From Hydrangea macrophylla (Eukaryota; Streptophyta; Magnoliopsida; Cornales; Hydrangeaceae): DNA of 64,000 nt. The stretch covers positions 12,030,001 to 12,094,000 of the forward strand of contig CM066994.1 of assembly GCA_033977485.1 (NCBI GenBank), read 5' to 3'. The notes under the pieces were generated by a model. It worked only from the letters and a program-made list of their open reading frames with translations. It searched no databases and was not told where the DNA came from. Of the stretch, positions 1 through 11,838 are shown piece after piece; the first letter of the stretch is position 1; each line of letters begins with the position of its first letter. The position numbers were made by a program, and so were the translations under genes.

Positions 1-1393
1 TACTACCACATCTCAATGGGAGAGATTTGTATGGGGTGATCCCAACGGCCTTACTCTTTGCATTCTTCTTTCCTTTCTTCATACATGCAATGGAGTAAAT
101 CTCCATTGCTCATCTATATGCTGAGTGTACAATTCTAAACAAATACATGTATGACAATTCATGCCTTAATATCATCACAACAACAAATAGTCGCTAGGGA
201 GAGAGATACTCGTTCACCCAGTAATGGAATTGATGTCGTAGCTGGGCCTTCTCCCAAACTACTCATCCAGTGCCCTGGCTGGGCCTTCTCCCAAACAATG
301 CACAGTAGTCATCGCTACTAAATTCTGAAACAACGAGAAGCTTACCCCCGGCATGAGTTTGTATAACCTCCCCTTTGACCCACACAGACATTTAGCATAC
401 TCACATAACCATATAAAGATGCTTTCATACGAATTCGCGAGTAAATTAACTGGCCTAACTACAACATGAGTTTTGACCAGATCGCAAATCATGTTCAATA
501 TTTAAAGCATCCAAAATTGACTATATAACATAAGTCAAGAATTCATACCTCATGCAAACGTCCTATATTTTGAAGGATGAACTAAGGGACCAATTAAACG
601 TCGGATCTTGAATTTCAAGCGATTCCTACAAGTTTACACGCGTTTTCCCCAAAATTCCAACACTAGGATTTTTATAAAAACTTAATAAAACGAGTCCTAA
701 GAGATATCAAAACGAAGCTCTTACCTCGAGGAGCTCAAATATGAAATTTGGTTGAAATTAAACGGGCAGAAGTCCATTGATTTGCTTCGGCAAGCTCTAA
801 GCTCCCAAAACCCCCAAATCCTCTTTTTTTATTTTGGATTTAGAAAAGTTGTAATGAAGAAAATATCTTGGAACTTCTATTTATAGGCAACACTCTCAAA
901 AATTATGTTTACCTCCCCACAAGTTCTCAAAACTCCTAATTAACTCCTGAAACGTCGCACACATCCATTACTTCACGAGTGAAAACTATAAAGTACATAA
1001 GTTTTCGACTAAGTTTCGTTTGTCGCCGCAATTACGTCCGAAAACTAATTTCCGTGGAATCTCTAGTTAACCTACCCTTTTCATGCAACAATCACTCACG
1101 TTCTCACCACAGTGTTCAAAACAATTTAAAACGTTATCCAAACTATTAGAAATTTACTCTACACAGGTAAATTTACTATTCATGATATACTAGATAGTCA
1201 AATAACATTTAAATCATAAAAATGTCATTTAATCATACGAATGCCTCATGATTCTCCGATTACCGTGTCCTCACCCGACACTTCACCGTTGACTATAGTC
1301 AACCACTTATCTCAATTATCAAATAACATTGATAATTCTCAAAATCTCAAATATGCATTTTAAAAACAATGAAATTTCGGAACGGGTATGACA
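1..1393 (-). mobile_element. 3' LTR of gypsy-type element A (cut by window edge)
   Basis: This stretch repeats, with scattered substitutions and small indels, the sequence at about 6494-7865. On the minus strand it begins TGTCATACCCG at 1393, and it sits directly beside a purine-rich tract (1394-1407), as the 3' LTR of a minus-strand element should. The part that would continue to the LTR 3' end lies before base 1. A TATA-like CCTATAAATAGAA is at 875-887 on the minus strand. No protein is encoded; the short open frames here are LTR noise. The LTR is homologous to the solo LTR at 21862-24050 and to the split LTR starting at 42274, called family alpha here. Confidence 0.85.
875..887 (-). promoter_or_regulatory. 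TATA box of alpha LTR (3' copy)
   Basis: The minus strand reads CCTATAAATAGAA, a strong TATA match. The same motif is at the same place in the 5' LTR copy (7341-7353), and a related one is in the alpha solo LTR (23508-23520). Confidence 0.55.
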
Positions 1394-1407
1394 ACTCTCC
1401 CCCTCCA
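1394..1407 (-). other. Polypurine tract of element A
   Basis: The minus strand reads GGAGGGGGAGAGT immediately before the LTR start TGTCATACCC. This is where plus-strand DNA priming takes place in LTR retrotransposons. Just upstream on the minus strand lies a 'GGGGACAAACTTCT' stretch, typical of the 3' end of plant gypsy internal regions. Confidence 0.75.
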
Positions 1408-4149
1408 AAAAAGAAGTTTGTCCCCAAACTTCTACCATTTCACCAAATCGTAACGACTTCTCATAAACACTTCCAACGTTTGTCTCATTACAATTTATAC
1501 ATCTCTACTGAGATATCACAATCTCACGAGGAAAATAAATCCTCAAGCTCTGAAGGAAAATAAATCCTCAGAGTCCTCATCTCAATCTGACTGAAGATTC
1601 AAACCACATTCTAGTAAAACATTGAAGCACCTCGATAAGTAAGGACATCAATACCTGAGTAGATCATCCTCAATAGTCAAACCTGACATTCAATCCCATT
1701 GCGATGTCACAATGTCAGCTTATATATACCTTCATTGTACTTGTCACATTCCATTTTTGAAATTCAAAAGTTTCATCGAACTACTCAAACCAAATAAAAC
1801 AATTCATCTCTCATTCACCTATCTTGCTTTTCGACTAATAGTCATTGACAACACGTCTCAACTGGTTAATAACCATATATGATTCTTCATCTCAAAGTTA
1901 ACCCAAAACTAAGTACTATCATACATACATACCCCGTCGATAAGCCAATGCTTCAACCAATTTTTCATATACCATATATTTAATTCCTTATCATGCTAAT
2001 CGCGAAATACTTGTAGAATGATAACACGCTTCAAACGACTCTCATTTCTTATCAAATTCCATTTCGATTTAATCCAACCTCGTATTATACTTCCAATCAT
2101 GCATGATTCGTAAGACACCATTCAGATTCTCAACTGAAAATTTCACACCATTTTACTTGTTCGAAGTTACCAAATGTCCTGAATCACCCTTAGTAAGGTC
2201 AACCCACTTATCATTATCTCTCAATTCTGTACTCGAACTACTGTCGATTAACATAGAGGATTTCACATTACACCTTCAATTTATAACTTTTTAACAAAGT
2301 CAAATACATTTCTCATTCATATTTTTAAAACAAATTATTTGACATCTCACATAACACGTTTATTTCTTCTTCAACACAACTCATAGCGAGTAACATTGTT
2401 AAATCAATATTAACTGAGTCAATCAGACATGTACCACAGAATTCATCAAAACATATTCACATGCTTAGCACGTACTTTGTTCCTGTCTCAAACCTTTGAC
2501 CATTCACAATCCATTCTTATACACATTCGTGTACACACACTCAGAGTCAATCACTTTCTGTCGGAGATCTCAATTGTAGTGTAATACATTCTCGTCTCAT
2601 ACCCTACTTGTCCACAATCCTTTAGTTATCAGTCCAGGTGGATCCACTACCATTACGTAGTTATACGATTCCATAAATCTATGGTGTTTCACTTTCACCT
2701 TTACACAAGTCCATACCAATCATACTCCTGATTTCCACCCTTATTGAGTTATCTGATAACCCTTTATACTGAACATATATCCTTTGTATAACATCTCAAT
2801 GCTTCATACCTTATTCAATGATTTAGCATTTCATGACTCTAGTCAACCTGACTTAATTTCAATTCAGAATCTATAATCCTATATCTTTGCTATTCTAATC
2901 TCAAATTCACTATTCCTGAAGAACCTGTTGTTCAAGCATTCATACTATCCCCATAACCCTTTGAAGACAATTCAGTAATCCGATCTTCCCAATCAAGCAC
3001 CATAGTCCCACTATGTTCGATAAATTCCCTATGGCCTTCCAATTCACACACATTTCGTGACAATGCTCAAGGTCACCCACTTTCACTCTGGGTACTAATG
3101 TCAACCCCTTCATAACTATTGTCTTCAAGTGCTTCACACTTTACGGATCTCGTCAAATTCCTGATCGTTCAAAACTTCAATCATTCTTAACCTCAGGTTA
3201 TTCCAATACTTAAACCGAGATCAAGTTCCCTTAGGACAATACTCGAGTCAACTCGTTTAGTAAAACTTAATCCAACTTACTAAGTCCAAGTGTACAACAT
3301 TTTACTAACCCCTTACTTTAGAATTTCTAGGTTCATAATCTGCTCATGTAGCACTCATTCATTTGAAAAACACTGTTGTGTCCCAAGCACTAAGTATACC
3401 GTATCCTTCCACGATACTCGTCTTCCAAAGTCTACTTGATACCTTATCACAAGTATTTAATACAAATTTTCTTACTCAATCAACAGTTTTATTTTAAAAC
3501 ATTTTAAACACTTTAAGATTCTCTTAGGATGAAATCCGACATTCTCAAAACTCTCCAGCTTCGTTGGAATTCAGGACAACTGAGACAACATTCTACTACA
3601 TTCACCATTGTCCTCCGACCGTTTTACATTCCTTCCATCATATCCGATAATGTACTACCAAGTCTTCATCCCACTCTTATCGTTCATGTTCACTTACCCA
3701 TCAAAGTCACATCTTCCCAATTTATATTTTCACCTTCTAACTTTACTTACCCAAAGTCTCTTTACTCCTCTATCCATTTTTACCACCGTTCTTGTTTTGA
3801 ATCGTAATAATCATTGTACTCCACCTTTTTATTGACCATGAATCGATTCAAACACCCAACGATGTTTTAAAAACATTACTAGATCTTTCATTTTATTTGA
3901 AATATGCTAATTAGCAAAGAAAACATGGATTAGATATCTTAAATCGACTTAACAGTGATAAAACAGCCCAAGGGAAAATTTGTCATTAAGAAATTATGGT
4001 TCAATTTTACACCAAAAGATATCTCTTTGAGTCCCGGTTCTAACGCAAGAAATGGTGCGCGAATCCTAATTTTCTACAAAGAGTTATGCCTGTTTCCGTA
4101 AAAGTCGACGAAAAATGTTTTCGAAATCACTGTTTGGATCAGAGGGATG

Positions 4150-4186
4150 TTCGACCGGTCGAACTGCCCCTTTCGACCGGTCCAAG
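4150..4186. repeat. Pair of TTCGACCGGTCGAA-type palindromes
   Basis: TTCGACCGGTCGAAC (4150-4164) and TTCGACCGGTCC (4172-4183) are separated by about 7 bases. The same core occurs twice in the 5' LTR of the same element (6056-6092), although the surrounding sequence is not similar. Confidence 0.75.
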
Positions 4187-4867
4187 ACCATATTTTACTC
4201 CATTTAACGTCTTTAAAAGTCCCCAACCTCACAAGGCATTTGGGGCTACTTCCCAACCATTTTAGAACCATCAAAAAGTACTCGAAAATATCAAAAACTC
4301 ACCAAACTACACGTGGTTCATGGTTATCCGTACTACAACTCATTGTAATAACGACTTTCCTATAAGATTCCCTACCAAGATCCCCTTATCTTTAGGATAT
4401 CCAATATCCATATGATTTCTCCGAATCTCCTATCACGCTCAATCATTCACACTTGTCCTTTACCTTAAGTCCTATAGTCTTACATCCTTTGTTCTGCTTC
4501 CTTTGACAAACCACACCTCAAAACACTGAGAAAATCTTATTCATATTCATTTCCATTCCTTTAATCTCCATCAAGAAGTCCTAACATTTCTCCTCCGACC
4601 TATGTCGTCCTTATCATTACAATCATACACAAATAATCATCAAGTCTAAGCAATCACTCCCGAAGTATGTCATCAATTAAACTTCTATCAACTGTAGTTT
4701 CAAACCGTCAAAGCATACTCTATTATTCCCGTTCTTAACCCCTCATCTTAGGTAAATCCTTTTAATCCAACCTTCTCCACTCATACCCTCCACCGGTAGC
4801 ATCCGCTACTAATCCTCTTATCATATCTAAATCCATGATGGTACTACAACCACTCGAAGCTAGGTTT

Positions 4868-5146
4868 AGTTGAGAGATTCCTCAACAACCATAATATTCA
4901 CAATCCATTGAGATTTTTCTCAGCCTCACAATTCATACCACAAGATAGGTTGAGAGATTCTTCAACTGTCCAATACATACCGTAAGATAGGTTGAGAGAT
5001 TCCTCAACCATCCAATCACCTCAATACCGTACAATAAGTTGAAAGATTCTTCAATTACCCATCATACACCGTATATATCATAAGAGAAAACCGTAAAATA
5101 ACACTGTAGGATGACACCGTAAGATAAGGTGAGAGATTCCTCACCT
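4868..5146. repeat. Five dispersed copies of a GGTTGAG-AGATTC-CTCAACC hairpin
   Basis: Copies start at about 4868, 4948, 4990, 5037 and 5127. Each has an inverted repeat around a conserved AGATTC-like loop. Arms vary: GGTTGAG/CTCAACC, AGTTGAA/TTCAATT and AGGTGAG/CTCACCT. In the last copy both arms change together, so pairing is kept. Spacing is irregular (about 40-90 bases). In element orientation they lie about 0.6-0.9 kb downstream of the PBS. Confidence 0.75.
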
Positions 5147-5740
5147 ACCCATACACGAGCAATACATGCTGCTGGACTATCTTTCTGTCATAACACCCAA
5201 CTGTACATCTCTATTCTCTAGCTTCATAACGTTTAACCCATGTCTGAGACGTAACTCTTATAATTTAATCTCAATCCTTAAACTCGACTACGAACAATCA
5301 CTTTTATTCTCTATGTGAACTGTAAGGAAATCTTTCCTGACGCTCACTACTCAAACTCCGTTCTCGGTTAAATCCCCCAAAGGACACTTGTCGCTATCAT
5401 TGAAAACATCCACCGATTCGATCAAAAATTATTTCATTTTCATTTAGAAATTCAATGGTCCACCACTACCAGGATATCATCTCTCCCTCTTATCACCACG
5501 CAAGGCCTAGGATAACGCCCGGTAAGTCTGATCTCATCATGTAGCTCTATATCCGCATAATTCCACCGATTCACGAGTGCATAAAAATACAATGCATGTA
5601 TGCCAACAACATAATCATGTATGTATAACAACATACCATATGCATCAAACATCTCTAAAATATGTGGATGCATTCTAGAATATGTGTCAATTCACTCAAC
5701 ACTCTACTCGACGTCGAACGTTCCCAAAGTTTTGTTACAT

Positions 5741-5754
5741 ATAGCCATGATACC
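5741..5754 (-). other. Primer binding site of element A (tRNA-Met type, decayed)
   Basis: The minus strand reads GGTATCATGGCTAT just after the LTR end. It aligns with the canonical TGGTATCAGAGC primer site seen intact at 54844-54856 in the related alpha element. A six-base spacer separates it from the LTR. Two mismatches suggest decay. Confidence 0.6.
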
Positions 5755-6055
5755 GATAAACGCCACGACCCATCCCGCTACGGGCGGAAATAGGACATGT
5801 GGCATGCCACCAAGGCTCATCCAATTCATTAAACAACTATACGCAACGAAAAAGAACTTTAAACAACCTTGAGTAATTAAAACTTTAGGAAACATTACCC
5901 TCCGAGTTGTAAAATCCGTAAAAAATTGGAAACGTAATTATATTTTGAATCGGATGAATATATGTTAAGAGGGGTCCTAAAGGTACCCTAAGAACTAATC
6001 AAAACATTTAAAATATTACCGGAAGGGGTATAAAAAGATTTGTTGTAGGGGTCAT

Positions 6056-6092
6056 TTCGACCGGTTGAACGACCCCCTTCGACCGGTCGAAT
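6056..6092. repeat. TTCGACCGGTCGAA palindrome pair in alpha LTR
   Basis: TTCGACCGGTTGAAC (6056-6070) and TTCGACCGGTCGAATG (6079-6094) lie about 300 bp from the LTR 3' end. Other alpha LTRs carry a different palindrome (CAGTCGACTG) at about the same relative position. Confidence 0.8.
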
Positions 6093-7340
6093 GACCCTTT
6101 AGCAGAATCCTGCCCAAAGCTGCAAAATTTGCTAAGGATCAAACAACCTCCTCATTTTAAAACTTACCAAGACTTTCACTCTATAATCCAACACTCCCCA
6201 AGCCTATCAAGGTTGCAAGAGCATACCAACACCTTGTTCAACCTTGAAAAGAAAAGACAACAAAACAAACTAAGGCTTGTTTGGATTAGATATGAAAGCG
6301 CTATTACATTCCCCCAAAAATCTGAATTAGATAAGTAAAACCATTCAAAACACGAACTCAAGAGTTTGGATTCATTACAACATAACCAAAAAGAGTTTTA
6401 TGACCTATTACAAACTTTTAAGCCATCTCAAATCTTCCAAGTCGAAGTTCGTAGTCTAACTTCTCAAAATTGCATAATTCAACATAGAAAAGATACTACC
6501 ACATCTCAATGGGAGAGATTTGTCCAGGGTGATCTCAATGGCCTCACTCTTTGCATTCTTCTTTCCTTTCTTCATACTTACAATGGAATAAATCTCCATT
6601 GCTCAGCTATATGCTGAGTGTACAAGTCTAATAATATCATCACAACAACAAATAGTCGCTAGGGAGAGAGATACGCATTCACCCGATAATGGAATTGATG
6701 TCATAGTTGGGCCTTCTCCCAAACTACTCATCCAGTGTCCTGGCTGGGCCTTCTCCCAAACCATACACAGTAGCCGTCGCTACTAAATTCTCAAACAACG
6801 AGAAGCTTACCCCCGGCATGAATTTGTATAACCTCCCCTTTGACCCACATAGACATTTAGCATACTCACATAACCATACAAACATGCTTTCATACGTATT
6901 CGCGATTAAATTAACGGGCCTAACTACAACATGAATTTTGCCCAGATCACAAATCATGTTCGATATTTAAAGCATCCAAAGTTGACTATATAACATAAGT
7001 CAAGAACTCATACCTCGTGCAAACGTCCTATAATTTTGAAGGATGAACTAAGTGACCAATTAAACGCCGGATCTTGAATTTCAAGCGATTCCTACAAGTT
7101 TACACGTGTTTTCCCCAAAATTTCAACATTAGGATTTTTATAAAAATTTAACCAAATGAGTCCTAAGAGATATCAAAACGAAGCTCTTACCTCGAGGAGC
7201 TCGAATATGAAATTTGGTTGAAATTAAACGGGCAGAAGTCCGTCGATTTGCATCGGCAAGCTCTAAGCTTCCAAAACCCCCAAATCCCCCTTTTTGATTT
7301 TGGATTTAGAAAAGTTGTAATGAAGAAAATATCTTGGAAC

Positions 7341-7353
7341 TTCTATTTATAGG
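7341..7353 (-). promoter_or_regulatory. TATA box of element A 5' LTR
   Basis: The minus strand reads CCTATAAATAGAA, identical to the motif in the 3' LTR copy. It is the likely core promoter of element A. Transcription would start about 30 bases downstream on the minus strand, which places the 6056-6092 palindromes about 1.25 kb into the transcript. Confidence 0.55.
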
Positions 7354-8165
7354 CAACACTCTCAGAAATTGTGTTTACCTCCCCACGAGTTCTCAAAACT
7401 ACTAATTAACTCCTGAAACGTCGCACACGTCTGTTTCATTATTTCACAAGTGAAAACTATAAAGTACACAAGTTTTTTACTAAGTTTCGTTTATCGCCGC
7501 AATTACGTCCGAAAATTAATTTATATGGAATCTCTAGTTAACCTACCATTTTCATGCAACAATCACTCACATTCTCACCACAGTGTTCAAAACCAATTTA
7601 AAATGATATCCAAACTATCAGAAATTTATTCTACACAGGTAAATTTACTATTCATGATATACTAGATAGTCAAATAACATTTAAATCATATAAATGTCAT
7701 TTAATCATACGAATGCCTCATGATTCTCTGATTACCGTGTCCTCACCCGACACTTCACCGTTGACCACAATCTACTACTTATCTCAATTATCAAATAACA
7801 TTGATAATTCTCAAAATCTCAAATATGCATTTTAAAAACAATGAAATTCCGGAACGGGTATGACAAAAATTAAAACAAAATCTCAAATATTCATAAAATA
7901 TGGGACTTTTATGAAATTTTAGGGGGGGTTTAAGTGTTTTTTTTTAAAGGTATATCAAATGGTGTATATTTTTTAAGGTATATTAGGGGGTGAAGGTCTT
8001 TGAGTCTACCCCTGTATATCAATGTGTATGTATATATTCGATAGAGAAAGCCAGAAAGAGAGGGAGAAAGAGAGAGTACCAACTATCTAACTAAGGTGAA
8101 GGATTTCGGTCAAGAGAGTGAGATACCGAGTGAGATCGAGACAGTGAGATGCATCGATTTACCTG

Positions 8166-8166
<1 letters not shown>

Positions 8167-8207
<41 letters not shown>

Positions 8208-8303
8208 CTGGGGCGGCGACTGCTGCAACGTGGCAGCGCCGACATAGAGGCACGGTGAGATCTCTAGTGAGAGAGCGCCGACATAGAGGCATAGTGAGAT
8301 CTC

Positions 8304-8347
<44 letters not shown>

Positions 8348-8348
8348 G
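8167..8348. repeat. Two GA microsatellites and a short tandem duplication
   Basis: (GA)n tracts occupy about 8167-8206 and 8306-8348. Between them a ~38-base unit containing GCCGACATAGAGGCA is present twice (near 8239 and 8277). Open frames across it encode only arginine/glutamate or serine/leucine repeats and are not genes. Confidence 0.85.
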
Positions 8349-8464
8349 CTCCTAGTGAGAGATAGAGCAATTGAGAATGAGCCCTAAATTTGGGTTTAAC
8401 CCCAAAATTAATTAAGACCCGCATTTAAGTGAGTCGGGTTATACCCAGTTCACCGGGTCAGTTC

Positions 8465-8490
8465 ACTGACCAGGTTCACCTTAGATCCCC

Positions 8491-8528
<38 letters not shown>

Positions 8529-8674
8529 TATGCTAGGAGGACACTGATCCAATAGTTAATCATCAAACATAGGTGAACTGACCCGGTTCACCTTAGATCC
8601 CCTCTGTATATATATATATATATATGTTTATGCTAGGAGGACACTGATCCAATAGTTAATCATCAAACATAGGT
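8465..8674. repeat. Two-copy tandem repeat (~110 bp) with TA microsatellites
   Basis: The unit begins ACTGACC(A/C)GGTTCACC, passes through a (TA)n tract and ends ATCATCAAACATAGGT. Copies are 8465-8577 and 8578-8674. They differ mainly in TA-tract length. Confidence 0.8.
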
Positions 8675-9239
8675 AAGATACATGTATTATGACATATATA
8701 TATATACTGGCTCATGCTATTCGAGTTATTAATTAATCTATGTATCCAAGTCCAATCCAAAATCAATTTAGGTTTAAAACTTTCTAGCCCAAAGTCGCCT
8801 CCATTACAATGAGCCAGTAGTTGTAGTCACAGCCCGGTAACATTATCGTCTCTCTGTGGGTCCACACCCAAGAGCAAGAGACCATTCTTTATTATTGAAA
8901 ATAAGATCCGGTACAAAAAAACACTTGGATTAAATCCCATAATCCAACCCCAAACACTTTATACACTCACTCTCAATAAACAAATAACCCTCATTCTCAC
9001 ACCTTAGACCATGTACCCTCATGAGGGAAGACCCCCAACTTGGTACACCAAGGACTTCCTACATTACTATAGAACATCCCTTTATACAGAGCTTTCAACC
9101 ATTCCTTATCCACCAAGAAACTAGAGATATACTCCAAATAAAAGTCTATCACAAAAGTAAACTAATTAATATATATATTTAGCCATATCAATAATCTCCA
9201 AATTAATGAATTATTCCACATATGACATAAATCCCAACA
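8626..9239 (-). mobile_element. Possible solo LTR (minus strand), uncertain
   Basis: The minus strand begins TGTTGGGATTTATGTC at 9239 and could end CTAGCATAAACA at 8626, giving TG...CA ends and ~614 bp, a common copia LTR size. A second equivalent left end exists at about 8525 because of the tandem duplication there. I see no PBS, PPT or clear target-site duplication, so this remains tentative. Confidence 0.3.
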
Positions 9240-9769
9240 ATTTTTTTTTTTTTTTGAAAACTATATCCCAACAAATACTGCTACTCCTCTTTGCCGACTA
9301 GTCTTCGTCTACGGTGCCCCGAGCCCGAAATGTGGAACCACCGTGATGTGTTGAGTGAGGACGAGTTGGGAGGTAGAAAACTGAGTTGAATCGGCACGAA
9401 GACACGAGTTGGAGACAAGGTGTTAGTGGGGGTTTTTTTTTTTGATGGAAGTGTTACTGTGTTAGTGGGGGTTTTGAAATTGAGGGTTTTGGGTTAGATG
9501 GGAATAAACTTGTATGAAAATGCTCTGGCTGGATTGGTTTGAAATTGAGGCTTTTGGGTCATGGTGAGAAAATTTGGGTTTTGGGGTTGTCGGGTTGGTT
9601 TGATGTGAGAGAAGTTGCAGGTTAAATGGTCTGGGCTGGATTGGTTTGGGCTTTGGGGCTTGATTGTGATTTTTGTTTTCACTTTTTCCCTTTGATGTTG
9701 TGCACTCTTTCAATTGTGAATTTGGACTTGGGATCCCCAATCATCTATGTAACAATCCATCTTTTAAAT
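9240..9769. other. Unassigned intergenic sequence
   Basis: A 15-base T run follows 9240, then G/T-rich sequence. The open frames on the minus strand (9462-9740) are proline/asparagine-rich and low in complexity. I see no gene or named repeat. Confidence 0.5.
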
Positions 9770-9948
9770 GGATAATTCTTGGGGCACATAAGAATTTCAC
9801 ATAAATAAGATACATAAATTACAATGTGTCTATCTCTCTCATGATGGGGTTCACTGGCACTGTGGGGTCCACAATTGTAGACCCCAACATAAGAGAGATA
9901 GACACATAAAATTTATGTATCTTATTTATGTACCCTAAGAGTTATTCC
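9770..9948. mobile_element. MITE, 179 bp foldback
   Basis: Terminal inverted repeats are GGATAATTCTTGGGGCACAT on the left and GGAATAACTCTTAGGGTACAT-like on the right. The arms continue inward, for example with ACATAAATAAGATACATAAA and TGTGTCTATCTCTCT, so the element folds on itself almost end to end. Flanks share TTTTAA. A similar layout (TAATTNTTGGGACACA ends and an internal GAGAGATAGACACA) is seen at 19339-19502, so both belong to one MITE family. Confidence 0.75.
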
Positions 9949-9971
9949 TTTTAATATTATAGCATATAGAT

Positions 9972-10123
9972 GGGTGATGCTAATGCCAAAGCACAATGTG
10001 CTAATGCCAAAGCACAAAGTGTCACTAAAAGCTTTAGTGACACTTAGATATGTGTCACTAAAGCTTTTAGTGACACTTTGTGCTTTGGCATTAGCACATT
10101 GTGCTTTGGCATTAGCACTAGCC
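9972..10123. mobile_element. Long nested foldback element
   Basis: Near-perfect inverted repeat of about 70 bp per arm (9978-10117) with a tiny centre. Each arm has two direct copies of GTGCTAATGCCAAAGCACA-like sequence, and GTGTCACTAAA-AGC-TTTAGTGACAC is itself a palindrome within the arm. It could be a foldback transposon or MITE. A transcript would form a long hairpin. No target-site duplication is clear. Confidence 0.75.
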
Positions 10124-10882
10124 ATTGAAAAATAACAATTAGGAAAAAAATTAACAAATTATTCTAGAAGCAAAAAAATTTGAAGAAATAATGGATATAC
10201 GTATCTAAGAGAGAAGAAGTAGACGATTATTCTCAGCTGCGACCAAGAAAAAAAGGGAAAATCTTAGTTGCGACAAAGATATTGTAAATTTTTTTTTTTT
10301 TTTTGCTAACAAAAATAAAAAATTTAAAAAAAAAATTGCTTTGGAGTGTCAGAGAGAGTTATAGGATTAAACAAAAAAATAAAAATAAAAAAAATAAATT
10401 AAAAAAATAAAAAATAAAAAAGATTGCTTTGGAGTGTCAGAGAGAGTTATAGGATTAGAGTGATATAGGTTGAAGGGATGAGAGATGAATAGATGGTTGA
10501 GATTTGAACAGGCCCAATCCTGCTGTGCATAGGCGAGCAATGCCAATGCCTAGGGCACCCAACCTCAATCCAAATTTAAGGCCCCCACTACTAGTAATTG
10601 TTTAGTCTGCTACTAGTAATAGATCAGCCCAAAAAAAGCCTAATAGAGTTCAATAAAAATCTCAGTCCGTTAAAACTCTAACAGCCCTTATTATCCTCAT
10701 CAGTCCCTCTCTCCAATCTAACCTTACTTCTCCTTCCAAATAGGCCCTACTCTAAGTTTCCTAAAGATAAAAAGGACCTAACTCTAAATTATTCTCTCTT
10801 TCACGTTGTTTCCTTCTCTCACTGTCAAGCACTTAGAGCTATTTTATTGTCAAACTGAGGTTGGTACTAAATCACTATTATT

Positions 10883-10924
<42 letters not shown>

Positions 10925-11612
10925 TGTGTGTCTGCATAATATTATTAGGGTTCAAATCCATGAATTGATTTTTTTTTTTTTTTTTTTTTAAATCTAGTTT
11001 TCAGGGCCTAATAAAATGCTTATTTGATGTTTAAAAAATGCATCAAATCAATTCTATGAATAATTATATATAAGTAAACCAAACAAAAAAAAAATCGACT
11101 TGGGGGCGCTGCCCCTGAATCCTCGTATAGTCAAGGCCCCCTTATTAGAGTTCACCTTGAACCCCCAAAACCTTAGGGTCGGCCTTGATTTTGAACATTG
11201 GTGTAATGGAAAAGAGAGCCAAATCGAAAGTTTGAGATTATGAGAGATAAATTGACGGAGTTGTGGATGAAAATGCGGGGCATTGACAGGAGAATATGAC
11301 CATTTTATGAGACATGTGAAAAGTAAGAAAGCATTGGTAAAGAGAGAAATAAATTATTGAGAAAAAATAAAATAAAAATTGTCATGTGGCATCAATTGTT
11401 TCCAATTGATAGTTTTTACATATAATATGGTGTGAGGTAATAATTATTATATTTAATATGATGCGACGTAATAATGTTGAAAAATGCTACTTTTTCTAAT
11501 TTTGTTAGTTAAATTCATTTTATTGGTTTGTGTGCAAGTGACAATGTTAAAATTAAATACAGAATTATATAAGAGCTTACATCCTTCTATGTGAACGTGT
11601 AAAATAACCTAT
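10124..11612. other. AT-rich intergenic DNA with T tracts; possible hAT-like remnant
   Basis: A direct repeat TTGCTTTGGAGTGTCAGAGA occurs at about 10337 and 10426. A 40-base T run is at 10884-10923 and a 21-base T run at 10969-10989. GC-richer bits resembling hAT transposon ends (TGCCTAGGGCACCC near 10550; CCTTAGGGTCGGCCTTGA near 11171) suggest a decayed non-autonomous hAT element, but I cannot define its ends. No gene is seen. Confidence 0.4.
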
Positions 11613-11623
11613 ACCTAAAGATA

Positions 11624-11827
11624 GGGTGAAAGCATAATTGAAACAAATAAAATTGAGAATCGAACTGAAAAAATCAAGCCTATTCGGCCAGTTTTTAAAA
11701 AAAGACTCTAAGCTAAAAATCGAACCGAACTGCAAAAACCGACATAACCGAGCATATTCAATTGGTTTTTATAGTGTCAAAAAATGGAGAAAAAAAAAAT
11801 CGAACCGAATCGGATTGTTTCACCCCT
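11624..11827. mobile_element. Small non-autonomous transposon with 11-bp target duplication
   Basis: The 204-bp element starts GGGTGAAA and ends TTTCACCCCT. It is flanked by perfect copies of ACCTAAAGATA (11613-11623 and 11828-11838). The interior is rich in AAATCGAACCGAA motifs, a repeat type common in plants. A target duplication of 9-11 bp suggests Mutator-type transposition. Confidence 0.8.
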
Positions 11828-11838
11828 ACCTAAAGATA

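Larger units (their letters stand above)
1394..5740 (-). mobile_element. Internal region of element A, no recognisable gag-pol (LARD-like)
   Basis: About 4.35 kb lies between the PPT and the PBS. No open frame exceeds about 85 codons, and none shows protease, RT, RNase H or integrase motifs on either strand. This fits a large retrotransposon derivative that moves with proteins supplied in trans, or a very old decayed gag-pol. Just downstream of the PBS, a short 'ATGCATTGTATTTTT' stretch (around 5585-5600, minus strand) resembles the leader of the alpha element at 54980-54995, so the leaders are related although the gag start seen at 55019 is missing here. The region also holds palindromes at 4150-4186 and a hairpin series at 4868-5146. 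Confidence 0.6.
5761..7865 (-). mobile_element. 5' LTR of element A (family alpha, ~2.1 kb)
   Basis: On the minus strand the LTR starts TGTCATACCCG at 7865 and runs to 5761 next to the PBS. The expected terminal CA is degraded (the plus-strand edge reads CGCCACG instead of TGTCACG). The part from about 6494 to 7865 matches 1-1393. A box resembling GGTGGCATGCCACATGTCC (near 5798-5816) is shared near the LTR 3' end by the alpha LTRs at 21862 and 54780. The right target-site duplication would be 7866-7870 (AAAAT); its partner is outside the window. Confidence 0.8.

Noticed and set aside
8091..8424. Overlapping open frames around 8.1-8.4 kb
   Set aside because: They are translations of GA microsatellites.
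10884..10989. T tracts as poly(A) tails of two minus-strand retroposons
   Set aside because: I could find no target duplications or body sequence next to them, so they are only noted as T runs.
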